From Pyrenophora tritici-repentis (lineage: Eukaryota; Ascomycota; Dothideomycetes; Pleosporales; Pleosporaceae): DNA of 64,000 bases. How positions within the stretch are numbered: position 1 is the stretch's first letter; the number at the start of each line of letters is the position of its first letter. The stretch is from contig NC_089390.1 in assembly GCF_003171515.1 (NCBI RefSeq), positions 1,488,001 through 1,552,000 on the forward strand, in the 5' to 3' direction. The notes under the pieces were generated by a model. The model was not told the DNA's origin. It saw only the letters and a list, made by a program, of their open reading frames with translations, and searched no databases. The position numbers and the translations under genes were made by a program. This document shows, in pieces, positions 36,058 through 46,948 of this stretch.

Positions 36058-36472
36058 TGCTCACCAAATGCTTGCATGTTGAAGGAGGGAGGAAGGCGAA
36101 ACAGCCTGTCCACTTCGACCACCTTTCACTCGTGCTCAGCGTGTGACAGGGTTCTTTGTGACGTGACCCGAGTAGGAGCGTTGCTTTAGGTACTGCGAAG
36201 TATGGATGCATCCCGGTTTCAGTTGCCCCGAGGCTCGAGCTCCAGTTCCGCTTCCGCTTCCGCACCTTCACCACCACCATTGACCAACCCCGATAATCAC
36301 AATGACCATCACACCATCACACCACATGGAATCTCACTAGTATGCCTGCGCCGTTTTGCTTATTGCATCCTATTAATGCACTCTAATCATCACCATGCTG
36401 ATAACCTTGGAACAATTGCTGATAGCCTGGTTCTACTAATCCCCACTAAGACACATATGACCGGCACCCCAC
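36058..36472. promoter_or_regulatory. Spacer between Ku80 3' end and NT-C2 gene promoter
   Basis: About 415 bp. Contains the upstream region of the NT-C2 gene; no gene or specific site seen. Confidence 0.4.
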
Positions 36473-38905
36473 TCAAATCTCATAGAATCTTCTCGCCTGG
36501 TCCTCAGTAACGGAACTATGATAGCACCTCTTCATATCGATGAGTCCGTACTTGTTCCCTTTGATCTTCCACCACATGTCCCTTCGGTTGCCGTTGAGCT
36601 TGCCGCCTAATATGTCTTCTTTCAGCTGCTTCACAAATTCGTTGTATATCTCTGGCTCCTCAAGGCTCGTGATTTCTTCCCTCATCACACGGATGGCTTC
36701 GAGCGCACGTGCATACGCACTATCGCCGACACTGTTGCTGATGAGCGACCGGACTTCTTTCGCTATACTATCTGCGGCTTCTTGAATAGCCTCGACGGTG
36801 TCACACACGTCAAGGGCTTGTTTGAACGAAGGGATGAGATTGTTCGCTTCGATCTTGACGCGTTTCGGTTTACCGAGAAGCTCATCAACATCGAGACCCG
36901 AGAGTGGCTTGTCGCGTTCAGCACGCTGACGCTTACCGCGCCCCTTGACTTTTGGCGGCACCTTCTTCACGTCTGCTGCTTTCTCCAAAGCCTCGAGATG
37001 CTTTTCTGTTGATGCTAGTAGCGCTGCTGGTGGGACTGAGTATTTCAGTAGAATTTCCGGTGGATCGGGAATCGGCAGTCCAGGTTCGGGATGTGTGGCT
37101 CGCCATTGTATGACATGGTTGATACGGTGGACGAGAGGCGAGAATGTGTCTTCCGGCTTTGCATACTCTTCCTCGTTCCCATCTTCGTCGCGGCCAAAAG
37201 TAGATAAATCCATTGCATCCACGTACTCGCTCATGGCGTCCAGAAGATCATCCGTGGGTAGATCTTTGTGCTCGGTAATGGTCTTGCCGCTGACTGTGAG
37301 TTTTCGATCAAGCGGTGGGAACTTGTACCGCCTCATGTCTTCTTCAAAAGGCAGCTCGACATCTACCAGAGCCTCCCATTCCAACTCTATACGTGGGACG
37401 AGCAACAGCAGAACTGGAGGCTTTAGATCTTTTGCCACTAGCCTAGCGATGGCGTAGCAATCAGCTTCGTATAGAGCGTGGATGAATGAAGATAGGCCGA
37501 GTTGTGCAGGCTGGTTGGCTTTTTGGGGAACAATGAAGTTTGCGCGACTCAGCGGTAGATATCGCTCAAACTCCTCAGCCTTGATAAAGCCCACCAAGTC
37601 CAAAGATTGCTGTGTTTCCAGCTTAACTACATTCATATCCGACTCTGAAATGTGCACTGCCGTTCTGCCGTACTCAAAACCTCGTTCTAGTTCCTCCATC
37701 TCGACGGTAGTTTTAGTACCAGGGTGATCTTTATCATCCACCTGATAAATACGTGAATTATGTACCGCGGACAAGTCAGTTGTCGGAGGGTTGTCGCCAG
37801 TCATAGTCATAGATGACTGTCCACTTTGGCCAGATTCGTCCTTGACGTCACCCTGTACTATAAAGGAGCTCGCCGTGGGCGGCTTCGCAAGCATGGTACA
37901 CGGATACCGCTCAACGTCGATGGTAATGGTAGCCTCGTAATTTTGGGGATCTCCCAAAGTAAGCGAGCCTCGGTAGTTGTGTACAGGGCGGGTCTCCTTC
38001 AGGCGAGGGACGTGTAGTTGGTCTATGGCTGTAGCGAGTGTACCAAAGTTGCCATCGCAATCATCTACGAAGCTCCTGAGAATCTCCTCGTTTTGTGCCT
38101 GCCGCTTGTTAGCCATGTTGGAGCACACTCGGTTGTCGCTGTTACCTTTTGGGGCTCTTTTCCTTCTTCTTTGAAATCGACCTCGGCATCGTCAAAGTCC
38201 AGGCCAAGTAGCACAATCTCAAACGGAGCAGCAGGGTCTTTGATCTTCGTGGCCAGTTCCTCCAAATCATCAGTGACCATCTGACCACGACCATCAGTCA
38301 CAATGATGATCCTGCGGTCATACTTCAGTGGGTTGCCTTTGGCTCCCTTTGTTGCGTTTTCTACCATATGAATTGCTACCACAAGGGCAGACAGTACTAA
38401 AACTGTCAGCTTGGAACTTTTACAGAGGCTTGGGGGACTTACAGTCGCCATCGTTTGTATTACTGGGCTTGAGTTGCTCCTGTAAATTCCGGATATCGCC
38501 AAGCAGATATCTACAGCCTGTTAGATAGTATACATGCTTGGCTATACTGAAACCTACTGTTTCAGTTCCGAGAAAACTCTAATGTTCTCATAACCCTCAC
38601 TCTCCTCCATAGTCCCAGCGAGGTCGGACTCATCAGTGCGGCAGCCGATGACGCTCATGAGCGAGCTCTTCCTACCTGTTGCGACCTAATTTTATCATTA
38701 GATTTCGCTCAGAATCTGCAATCCAAACATGCCAATTTATCCAACGCACAAGATCTCCAAATGAACGTCGGCTTACAGTAGTTGTGATTTTGTTCCACAC
38801 ATACTCCAGCGCCCAGTCAAGATCTGTCTGGTCTCGCCCGTGTCTCTTCTCGCCCATTGACTGACCGAGGTCAAGAATGAACACTGTTGCCTCTTTGCCC
38901 GCCAT
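36473..38905 (-). CDS. ku80: ATP-dependent DNA helicase II subunit 2 (Ku80), 5 exons
   Basis: With Ku70 it binds DNA ends for non-homologous end joining and telomere maintenance; nuclear. Exons 38905-38777, 38685-38558, 38510-38443, 38396-38146, 38098-36473 give 2202 nt (733 aa), near the fungal norm. Order: von Willebrand A-like domain starting [20 protein letters not shown], including [12 protein letters not shown]; then the beta-barrel DNA-ring core from PVHNYRGSL; then the C-terminal helical region with the Ku-PK-binding-like end ([17 protein letters not shown]). The last intron is only 47 nt (38145-38099). Its acceptor CGGCAG was preferred over the alternative AACAAG six bases earlier because the branch-like GCTAAC is too close to the latter. 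The copia element lies 372 bp upstream of the ATG in the same orientation. Confidence 0.95.
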
Positions 38906-39271
38906 GATGGTGCTGATGACGGCTCCTTTTGCGCGTTTCGCGTATGACAACTAGCGCGGCGTGTTGCAATTGTTTTCGGAAAATGTTGCCACAGACCAGC
39001 AGAATGCAGAAGTTTTTGCAATTGCAGATTTGATCCAGTCGAAACGGAAAGAACAAAACTGCGAGGCAAGGACGTTAAGAGTGTTTGCTGGCGCGGTGTG
39101 GAACGGCACATCGTTGCATTAGGCAAACGTGTGCACTGACCAGGTCGCGCGAACACGTGACTGCGCTAGCCGCGGAGGATGCCTGGAGTGGAGACTAGAG
39201 TAATACACATGCGACATTAAATACTGATTCATGTGACAAGTGTTACAGCGGGTGAAGTCTCATCATGCACT
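38906..39271 (-). promoter_or_regulatory. Ku80 upstream region
   Basis: About 370 bp between the Ku80 ATG and the copia target site. Nothing recognisable apart from its position; the minus-strand frame at 38773-39156 overlaps exon 1 in another frame and is not a gene. Confidence 0.4.
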
Positions 39272-39276
39272 ATTTG

Positions 39277-39479
39277 TGTTGACACGGCAAAGGTGTCGAA
39301 TACTAGCAGTCGTTGCAACGAACAAAGTGTATAGTATTTGATTAGTAGTGAGCAAGAGCTGGATGGAGAGATCTCCATATGTACGGTTGCGAGCTAAGCG
39401 GGAAGCTTGGTCTAACTAGTGGTCCAAGCTTCCGGCCCGGAAAAACTCGCCGGGCTGGCTGTACGCGCATGTTCCGACA
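39277..39479 (-). repeat. 3' LTR of the copia element
   Basis: 203 bp, bounded by TG...CA. Identical to the 5' LTR except for one base (39279 T versus 44989 A). On the minus strand it is the downstream LTR, and it points at the Ku80 gene. Confidence 0.96.
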
Positions 39480-39483
39480 CTGG

Positions 39484-39497
39484 CTTTTCTTCTTTTT
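39484..39497 (-). other. Polypurine tract of the copia element
   Basis: On the minus strand AAAAAGAAGAAAAG lies five bases before the 3' LTR, the expected place and composition for the plus-strand primer. Confidence 0.75.
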
Positions 39498-39639
39498 GTG
39501 ACGGCGTACAGTCAGCTCCCAAGTACCCCGAATCTGCTACAATATCCTGCTCCTAGAAAAGTATCTAGTTTCCTATTCCGGCTAACGCAAATACATGCAA
39601 CCCATTCATCCCTTGTGTGTGTGTGCATGTGTGTCCGTC

Positions 39640-42600
39640 TCAGTTCTCACCACAATCAATCGTGGGCTCGGTGCCATCGCTCGTAGGCTCGGTGCCTGTC
39701 TTGTTTGTAGGCTCGGTGCCTGTCTTGTCTGTAGGCTCGGTGCCTGTCTTGTTCGTAGGCTTGGTGCCTGGCTTGTTCGTAGGCTCGATGCCTGTGGTGT
39801 CGCGATTCACCCATCCCTGTACACGAAGTTCGAGCTCGTTGGTGTCAATGAGATGCTCTAAAGCAGAGTTGCTCGCTGCCTTTGTCATCGCATCTGCTGG
39901 GTTGTCTCTGCCGTCAATCCAGCGGATATCCATGAGATCGTTGCGCTCGTATGCCTCGCGCAATGCCATGATGTCTATCATGAGACGTTTCTCCTTAGTA
40001 GTGCCGAGTTTGACGAGACAGTCGTACAAGGATCGTGAATCCGTGCATGCGACAATAGAGACCTTAGGGAAAGACAGTCGGTCCATAATCATGTCAATCG
40101 TGGTGCCGATGGCCAGTGCAATGTCAACGCCATGTGCCATTGCATAGATCTCCGATGCTAGAACGCTCCTTGTGACGCGTTTGCATTTAGTGGAGGACCA
40201 GTGAATAATGTTGCCACGTATCTTAAAGCTGCCGTCTGAAGATGCAGTCTCGTTACCAAGAATAATAACGTATCCCATTTGAGAGCTCATGTCCTTGTTG
40301 TTGGCAAACGAGGCGTCCACCATCGTGTATAGCTTGAGATCTTTCATCTCAATAGGCACGTAGCTAAGTCCGCGAGAGACGTTTTTCTTCTGCCAGTTAA
40401 TGCGCTTATTCAATCTGGATATTTCTTCTTTTGTCGGTTCAGTCGCTTGCGCTGCAGCGGCGAGATCAAAGCTTGCCTCTGGTTGACAGATAGTCGCGAT
40501 ATATGCTCCTCGTGCTCGTTGTTGTATGTAGGACTTTGCATCAACAGCGTTCTCAAGTTTCTCACCTTGCTTCTTCTGCCGTAAAGTAATGACGTTGCCA
40601 CTGCCAAGATGTACCATACAGCCATTAAACTCGATAGGGTCAGTGTCTGTGAGGTACTTTTTGTCCTTAGCTTTGAAACGGAGCTCCTTGTCCTCTCTAT
40701 CAGCGAATGCGTTGTCTGAGAGACCAAGAGTGTCGTCGGTTTGCATGCCAACAATGCCGAAACCTGTGGTTGTTCCAGCGTCGGTGGCCTTGGAGATGAG
40801 GAGGCATGGGTCGTACGTAGACGTCTCCATGTTGAGTGTCGTCGTGTGGTGTTTGAAGTATGTTGACCACCAGTAGGCACCTGCTTCGGCGATGCCATAC
40901 AGTGGTTTCACCACGACCATGATGGTTCCTTGTGGGTACACTTTGCGGAGTTGTACAGGCAGGTCTGCAATGATAGTGCGCTGGAGGCGGTCGTCGGACT
41001 GCGTGTACGCCTGCGTGATGTCTCGGAGCCATAACTTCATGCCCATTTGGATCAATACCGGTGCAAGAGCAATAATGATCCTCTGGCTTGCGCGTTGTAT
41101 CGTGGGGCTCTGGGTGAGTACAATCTTCTTGCCATCATCGGCGTAGCCTTGTACAACTAGTCTAGATTTCTCGTACGGCTTATCGGTGGTCTTGCCTTTC
41201 ACTTCATTGACAATGCGGGACTTGAAGATCCGGATCCCGCCATGCTTGGCTAGATTGAATGGCTCAAAGCGGAAGACGCCGCGGGTAATGAGAGCGTCAA
41301 TCTCTGTCTTGGTTGACAGCTCAAAAGGTTCTCCAGGTGTCGTGATCTTACCGGTAGTGCGCAGTGTCCTGGCTAGCACTATGTCGTCTTTCTCGCGCTG
41401 TGCGAGGTTAGCAGCGTGTGTCTTCGGCTTGTTCTTGGAGCCTTTGGGACGGCCGCGTCCTCGGCGTTGCGGTGGCTCTTCTGGGGGAACAAAGTCGTCA
41501 TTGTCGCGCTGATGCTCGCTATGCTGTTCCTCATCGCCGTGCTGTTCCTCGTCAGGTCGCGGGAGATTTGTAGTGTCGTCTTGATGATACGGCTGGACAG
41601 AGGTGATGCGGAAACTTGCTTGTTTCCCATGAGCGTCGACGATAGCAGCAGTCTGATCGTCGTTCAGGGCGAGGAGAGTGTGCGGGCCAGTCCATCCGAG
41701 GCCTTCACGCCACACCTTGACGTTGCTCTGCAGCGGTAGTTCTAGTACTTGCGTGACGATGTTGTTTGGCCCGTTACGGGTACCTAAAGCTTCATTGACT
41801 TGTCGCTTTGCCTTAATCTTCCGGACTTCTGCCATCGCTTTGCGTATTGCCGTTGCGCGCGCGGTGATTGAGGGAGATGGCGGTGATGTCTTGGAGAGAC
41901 GTGGATAGGTGCCGAATACCAGCAGCGTTGGTACAAGTCCTTCAGGTCCGGCGGTGTCGTTGACAGCCTTGACAGCCATCTGGAGGATGTCATCCTTCGT
42001 CGTCGTAGATGCACCGATGTCGGCGGAGATGACTTCGAACGCTCGTCGGATGGCAGCATGGTAGCGTTCAATTTTGCCAATCGAGTGATGGGCCTCAACT
42101 GGTACTTCGTGGACTTCTATCATCATCGCGTTGGCATTATCAACAAACTCTTTGCTCGCAAAGTTTGTGCCAGCGTCGGTCGCGATAGTGTCGGGCGGTC
42201 CAACGTACATGTCAATCCACATAGCGCGCAGCGTGTCCCATGTTGTGCTTGCTTTTATGTCTATAAGAAAGCGGGCGGCTTGAAAAGCAGTTGCTTCGTC
42301 AACGGCGTGGAGGACTGGTTTACTGTCAATGTACATAATGTCGACGATGACGCGGGAGTTGAAGTCGAGGTTGTCATCGCGTAGAGTAAAGCGGAATCGG
42401 CCTGGTGCTTTAGCAGTTATCTGGCACTGATGACAGAACTTGTTAATCTCATCAATTAGCGTCTTGTCAATGTCGTCGTGGCCTGCCTTTACTAGGACTT
42501 TGTAGAGGCGTGCGGCGGCTGGATGCCCAAAACGTCGGTGGAGTTGCTGGAGTTCTCCTTCGGTGAGATAGTGGGTGGCAGTCTCCTGCTTGTTGAGAAG

Positions 42601-44649
42601 AAGCCATGGATGCCCCCACTTGCGGACAATTGGGTACTCCTTGGACTGATGAACTAGCGTATTGTCGACGTTGTTGAAGTAGATGCCATGGCGGTCCATG
42701 TCATCAAGACAGAGTAAGAACGGTGTGTTAGTAGGCATTACAGCGAACCTAATCACTCCAACGGGTGTCTGGACGTTGACGTCGCCGATAGAAACACACT
42801 CCGGGTTATCCCCAAATCGGATCCGGTGTCGGCCAGCAGTTGACTTGTCAATCCATAACGGTTGGATGCGGTGTAACGCTGTAACCTGTTGCTTGCCTGC
42901 TGTAGACACTCCGGCCGCGCCGGTGTCTGGCATGATGCCTTGGAACTGCTCGCGCCCGTACCGGTGATCGAGTGTGAAGAGGTGGCTTGCCTCTTTGGCA
43001 ATGTCGTTGCCGGCGTATGGGTCGATCTTCGTGATCGCGTGTAGAGCGGCGGCGTTGTTGAGGTTGCGTACCATTGTTCCTCCATCAACTGCACCGCAGG
43101 TAGCAGTGAGAAACTGGTGCTTTGTATCAAACTGGTCGTTGTTGAAGAACGCGTCGAGTTCTTCGTCCGTGCCGCCGTTATCGTCGTCGTCATTAAGGTC
43201 AATGCCCTCAAACTGGGCAAGGAAAGCTTCGTAGTCTATATCGACGTTGCGGGTCTGCACGTACGTCCGGAAACGTTGTTGCGCTTCCTTTCGCTCTTCT
43301 CTAGAGTGACGAGTTGACCAGCAGCCTGGCTTGCTACAGACGTAGCACTTCCTGTTATTGCGGCGCTGTGTATCATCGTTGTACTGCGATCGGGGTAAGC
43401 TGCGTTGGAAGCGGGATCCTCCGCGGTTGTAGTTGCGGGATCCTTCGCCTTGGCCTTGTGCGCTATAGTTGCGCGGTTTGTCGCGTTGTCCGCTATCGTT
43501 GCGGTTGTATCGGCGGTTTGTGTAGAACGCGTCTTCGCTCGGATCGGACTCCTCGCAGTTGAACTGTGAGCGCGGATGGCAGCGCGTCCAGTTGCCGACA
43601 GCGTTGCGGAGTTCTGAGGCAACGGCTTCAAAGGTTGAAGCTGGGCGGATAAGGACTGCGCTACATGCTTCGACGCCTTGACAGGCAGCAATAAGTTGGC
43701 TTGTAAGAGCGAGCTCGCTTGGTCCATTCTGTTGAGTCATTGCCTGGTGCAGCAGCTGGAGCTTGTCGATGACTATGTCGAGACACTGGGTGAGTGTCTT
43801 GTCGGGGTTGTTGGCGATGACGTCTTTCAGCATAATGGTGCGCCACTCACTTAAGAACATTTGGTAGTTCTCGCTCGTGTGAAAGTACTCCCCTAGTTTC
43901 TTGATAATGCTGTCGTAGTCTAGGTTGAGTGGAGCAATGTAGTTGTAGTAGTATGCTGAGGCCTTGCCTCTAAGCATAGTAGAGACTGCAAGTTTGTACT
44001 GTGCTGGTGTCGTAATGCCAACCTTTTCGCAATGGTCTTTAAAGATGACTATCTTGTTGTCGAGGACGTCATACTTGTCGCCACTGAACTTCTCCTCCTC
44101 ACTGTATACCTTTGCGAGGTTGGTGAGGGCTGTTACGTTTGCCTGAGCAGGAGATGGCGCATAGTTTATACTGGCGCTTTGAGTTGGCGGGTTGCTGCTT
44201 TGTTGAGTTGTTCTAGCGTGTTGTGCCTCTTCTGCTATCTGTCGGCATTTGAAGTCTGGGTTGAGTCGCATAACGTTGAGCTCGTCAATGGGCCAGTCGG
44301 GAGAGCGTGTAAGGCTAAGGAGATTGACTAGCTGTTGTGCGATGGTGTTGCGGCTGTTCTTCTCGATGTAGACACCTCGGTCGCGGAGTATGTTCTTGAC
44401 TGCTGTACGGACTCGCATGTCCATTGCATTGAAATGATTGAGAGACCATCCTGCAAATGTCTCTTGGAAGTCTTGAATAAGCATGATGTCAAAGTCTCCG
44501 TTCTCTTCGGCCTGTATCATCCAGTCGATAGCAATAGTGCTTATCTGACCAGGGATAATAGCATCGGTTGCAATGTCGAGTTGGGTATTGGTGTACTCGT
44601 CCGCGTACACCTTTGGGTACCATTGCCGGGTAGTAATGCTTGTAGGCAT
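39640..44649 (-). CDS. Copia gag-pol polyprotein, 1669 aa, intact
   Basis: Gag occupies about residues 1-430. A zinc knuckle CYVCSKPGCWSTRH lies at ~433-446, with CX2CX4CX4H order rather than the usual CCHC. Protease: PDTGAAGVSTAG at ~573. Integrase: zinc site HRRFGH...CHQC at ~700-735; catalytic residues in VDIMYID, the ATDAGTNF Asp (~825) and the GKIERYH Glu (~862). Reverse transcriptase from FKSRIVNEVKGK; its active-site motif reads MQTDDTLG (~1301) instead of YVDD. RNase H: DASFANN (~1444) and ASEIYAMAHG. The last ~50 residues are tandem GTEPTNKT-like octapeptides encoded by ~24-nt repeats (39650-39795). Gag and pol are in one frame without a frameshift. Nothing disables the reading frame, but activity is not proven. 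Confidence 0.96.
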   Translation of the reverse strand: MPTSITTRQWYPKVYADEYTNTQLDIATDAIIPGQISTIAIDWMIQAEENGDFDIMLIQDFQETFAGWSLNHFNAMDMRVRTAVKNILRDRGVYIEKNSRNTIAQQLVNLLSLTRSPDWPIDELNVMRLNPDFKCRQIAEEAQHARTTQQSSNPPTQSASINYAPSPAQANVTALTNLAKVYSEEEKFSGDKYDVLDNKIVIFKDHCEKVGITTPAQYKLAVSTMLRGKASAYYYNYIAPLNLDYDSIIKKLGEYFHTSENYQMFLSEWRTIMLKDVIANNPDKTLTQCLDIVIDKLQLLHQAMTQQNGPSELALTSQLIAACQGVEACSAVLIRPASTFEAVASELRNAVGNWTRCHPRSQFNCEESDPSEDAFYTNRRYNRNDSGQRDKPRNYSAQGQGEGSRNYNRGGSRFQRSLPRSQYNDDTQRRNNRKCYVCSKPGCWSTRHSREERKEAQQRFRTYVQTRNVDIDYEAFLAQFEGIDLNDDDDNGGTDEELDAFFNNDQFDTKHQFLTATCGAVDGGTMVRNLNNAAALHAITKIDPYAGNDIAKEASHLFTLDHRYGREQFQGIMPDTGAAGVSTAGKQQVTALHRIQPLWIDKSTAGRHRIRFGDNPECVSIGDVNVQTPVGVIRFAVMPTNTPFLLCLDDMDRHGIYFNNVDNTLVHQSKEYPIVRKWGHPWLLLNKQETATHYLTEGELQQLHRRFGHPAAARLYKVLVKAGHDDIDKTLIDEINKFCHQCQITAKAPGRFRFTLRDDNLDFNSRVIVDIMYIDSKPVLHAVDEATAFQAARFLIDIKASTTWDTLRAMWIDMYVGPPDTIATDAGTNFASKEFVDNANAMMIEVHEVPVEAHHSIGKIERYHAAIRRAFEVISADIGASTTTKDDILQMAVKAVNDTAGPEGLVPTLLVFGTYPRLSKTSPPSPSITARATAIRKAMAEVRKIKAKRQVNEALGTRNGPNNIVTQVLELPLQSNVKVWREGLGWTGPHTLLALNDDQTAAIVDAHGKQASFRITSVQPYHQDDTTNLPRPDEEQHGDEEQHSEHQRDNDDFVPPEEPPQRRGRGRPKGSKNKPKTHAANLAQREKDDIVLARTLRTTGKITTPGEPFELSTKTEIDALITRGVFRFEPFNLAKHGGIRIFKSRIVNEVKGKTTDKPYEKSRLVVQGYADDGKKIVLTQSPTIQRASQRIIIALAPVLIQMGMKLWLRDITQAYTQSDDRLQRTIIADLPVQLRKVYPQGTIMVVVKPLYGIAEAGAYWWSTYFKHHTTTLNMETSTYDPCLLISKATDAGTTTGFGIVGMQTDDTLGLSDNAFADREDKELRFKAKDKKYLTDTDPIEFNGCMVHLGSGNVITLRQKKQGEKLENAVDAKSYIQQRARGAYIATICQPEASFDLAAAAQATEPTKEEISRLNKRINWQKKNVSRGLSYVPIEMKDLKLYTMVDASFANNKDMSSQMGYVIILGNETASSDGSFKIRGNIIHWSSTKCKRVTRSVLASEIYAMAHGVDIALAIGTTIDMIMDRLSFPKVSIVACTDSRSLYDCLVKLGTTKEKRLMIDIMALREAYERNDLMDIRWIDGRDNPADAMTKAASNSALEHLIDTNELELRVQGWVNRDTTGIEPTNKPGTKPTNKTGTEPTDKTGTEPTNKTGTEPTSDGTEPTIDCGEN

Positions 44650-44986
44650 GATTCCGGTGGGTTGCTTGTGAGTCGCGGGGTTGCCTGTGGGTCGCTTGTA
44701 GATTGCCCGTAGGTCGCTCGTCGCGGGTTGACTGTGGCGGGGTTGCTCGCCGGTGATTTTGTCGGGTTTTGGTGCGTAGTTGACGCAGATCCCTAGTTCT
44801 GGATCTCTTTCAGACTCCGTCAGCCGAAACGAACGCTCGTGGGCGGATCTGTTCTTCGCACTGCTTAATACGATACAAGGTCGTACTAAGAGTCGCTTCT
44901 TTACCTAGGCTACACAGACGCAATGCTGATGGGCCCTCTGTACACAGATGTCTTGCCGATCTGTGGTCATATCAACCACTGATCAG
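44650..44986 (-). other. Copia 5' leader
   Basis: Untranslated leader between 5' LTR and gag. Contains repeated GGTTGC/GTCGC-type G-rich words near 44655-44750. The primer-binding site should start at 44986; the minus-strand sequence there begins CTGATCAGTGGTTGATATGA and I could not match it to a tRNA by eye. Confidence 0.6.
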
Positions 44987-45189
44987 TGATGACACGGCAA
45001 AGGTGTCGAATACTAGCAGTCGTTGCAACGAACAAAGTGTATAGTATTTGATTAGTAGTGAGCAAGAGCTGGATGGAGAGATCTCCATATGTACGGTTGC
45101 GAGCTAAGCGGGAAGCTTGGTCTAACTAGTGGTCCAAGCTTCCGGCCCGGAAAAACTCGCCGGGCTGGCTGTACGCGCATGTTCCGACA
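44987..45189 (-). repeat. 5' LTR of the copia element
   Basis: 203 bp, TG...CA ends, paired with 39277-39479. Should contain the element promoter, transcribing toward lower coordinates. Confidence 0.96.
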
Positions 45190-45194
45190 ATTTG

Positions 45195-46028
45195 TATACC
45201 GGTATTCGCACTCCTAATCTTCTGCGCCCATCGTTCAATATTCTGAACACTAATAATGCAAAACATACTCTCTACAAGTATCCCAGGTCGTCCCGTATTC
45301 TCCCAGTACCTCGAGCTTCTGAGACATGATTTGCCCGCATGAAATGGTATGCTATTGGCTTAATCTGAGAATATACTTGGATAAGACACAGGCTGAATGG
45401 GCGAATTGGCGTATGAAGGAGCGTAATGACATCCTAGGGGTTCGGGCGTTTTGTAGTTCGCAAACCCCATCCTTGTCACTGAACCCGCAGCGCCTCAAAT
45501 TGGCCATGGAGGAGTTCATAGTATGCAGTCTGACAGGACTGATTCTTCAATAACTCGAAATAACTAATACGCATCCATTTCTTTACTCTTAAGACAGCAT
45601 CAGACGAAACAATCGCTCTTAGCAAAAGCCTTTGATACCAGACCGTTCTCATCTTTTTGTTTAGTTCCGACTCTTTATCTTTGACATGTCTATACCCTGC
45701 CATGTGCTGTACGTAAATATCAATGGGTTGTTGAGAGCCGAATCGTTGACCGACCCAGCTTCGTTAGAGGTTAAATTCGAAGTAGCGTAGACAGGCAATT
45801 CACACATCGGCTGATCGAAGGAAACAGGAGTGTTTCCCGAGTAATTAGACAAAATGACAAGGAGGCAAGCGGATGTATAAAAGAAAAATCAGCCCAGATC
45901 TTGGCCGTCATAGTTTGCGGTCAGGAGGACCCTTGGATTTTTTTTCTTTTTTTTTTGAAAAAAAGCTGTGTGTACAGTAGTGAGGGTATTGCCAGATGGT
46001 AACGGCTAGTCGGCGCGAGCAAAGAAAC
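45195..46028. other. Spacer between copia element and DFG10
   Basis: No gene supported. Includes a long T-rich tract at about 45938-45963. The 75-codon frames at 45326-45553 and 45476-45703 show no family resemblance. Confidence 0.4.
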
Positions 46029-46948
46029 CTACCATAACCCAGGGACCATTCTTTTCCGCGACCTGACCCTATGGAGCCCAAACTTATTGACATACCACTC
46101 CTTTGTGCCCACGGCCGTTACGCCGAGATTGGTAGCAACAAATACGGTTCCGCAGGCCAGGGTCGGATTTAGTATGCTACCGTTTGGAGCAGCAATGATG
46201 GACAAGAGGGCATAGATGGCGACCTCGCAGGTATAATGGGGGCAAAGCAAATTGGGGAACAGAGGATGCAACGGCAGCTGATAGTCAGTGTTTTGAGTGC
46301 GCAAACGGTAGAGATAGGCGTGGTAATAGTGCTGCAGCACCTGTGCAACAACGACGGCAGGTACGAGGGCCCATTGAATGACGTGGTTGGCGGGCGTCTC
46401 AACCCAGATGGCCATGTTGATGGAGAGGTAAAAGACCAGGCCCATAAACCAGTGGGCGACTGACATGGTGCTCTTGCTGGACGACATGTAGGCGAAAGAC
46501 TCGAGCATGCGGCGCACGCCCTGGAGCAGCAAGAGGGCCCACACAGCTTGTTGCAGCGCCTGCGCCTGCCATAGAGGGTGCCAGACAGCCCAGAAGAGCG
46601 AGCAGGTAACTGAGGTCAGGTAGAAGTGGGTGAAGTAGTTGTGCGGCACCTGCAGCGCAGCCGCGTAGTCGAGGGCGCGGACAAATGCACTCGGTTGCTG
46701 TTGCTGCTGGTCTCTGTGCAGCTTCTTCGTGCCCGTTGCCCGCGAGCCATAGGGCAGGAAGCGGGCGCGCAGAACAGGAAGAGCGTGGATGGCGAGAATC
46801 TAACAGACAGGCACACGTCAGTTGGCGTGGGCGACGGCTGGGCAGTGTCGTTCTACAGTACAAGAAGGGAGGCGGCGATGTAGAAGGCGCGCAGGAGCAC
46901 AGCGACGTCGCATTCTTGCATCATCGGCATGACTACCAACATCATCAT
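46029..46948 (-). CDS. DFG10: Polyprenol/polyprenal reductase, DFG10 (SRD5A3) family
   Basis: Exons 46948-46862 and 46799-46029 give 858 nt (285 aa). An ER multi-pass membrane enzyme needed to make dolichol for N-glycosylation. Several hydrophobic helices are visible (ASLL joined to ILAIHALPVLRARFLPYG; SVTCSLFWAVWHPLWQA; VIQWALVPAVVVAQVLQHYYH). The steroid 5-alpha-reductase-type C-terminal domain shows LPLHPLFPNLLCPHYTCEV and TAVGTKEWYVNKFG, the NADPH-side signature. The start lies in a run of in-frame ATGs (46948, 46945, 46942 and later), so the exact N-terminus is uncertain. Divergent from HOS4 with 414 bp between starts. Confidence 0.88.

Larger units (their letters stand above)
39272..45194 (-). 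mobile_element. Complete Ty1/copia LTR retrotransposon with 5-bp target duplications
   Basis: The element is 39277-45189 (5913 bp). Both ends carry a 203-bp LTR and the direct repeat ATTTG flanks it exactly (39272-39276 and 45190-45194). The single gag-pol frame runs on the minus strand, so the 5' LTR is at high coordinates. Domain order gag, protease, integrase, reverse transcriptase, RNase H marks it as copia. LTRs differ at one base, so insertion is recent. I see no RIP-like C-to-T decay, and the coding frame is open. Confidence 0.97.
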
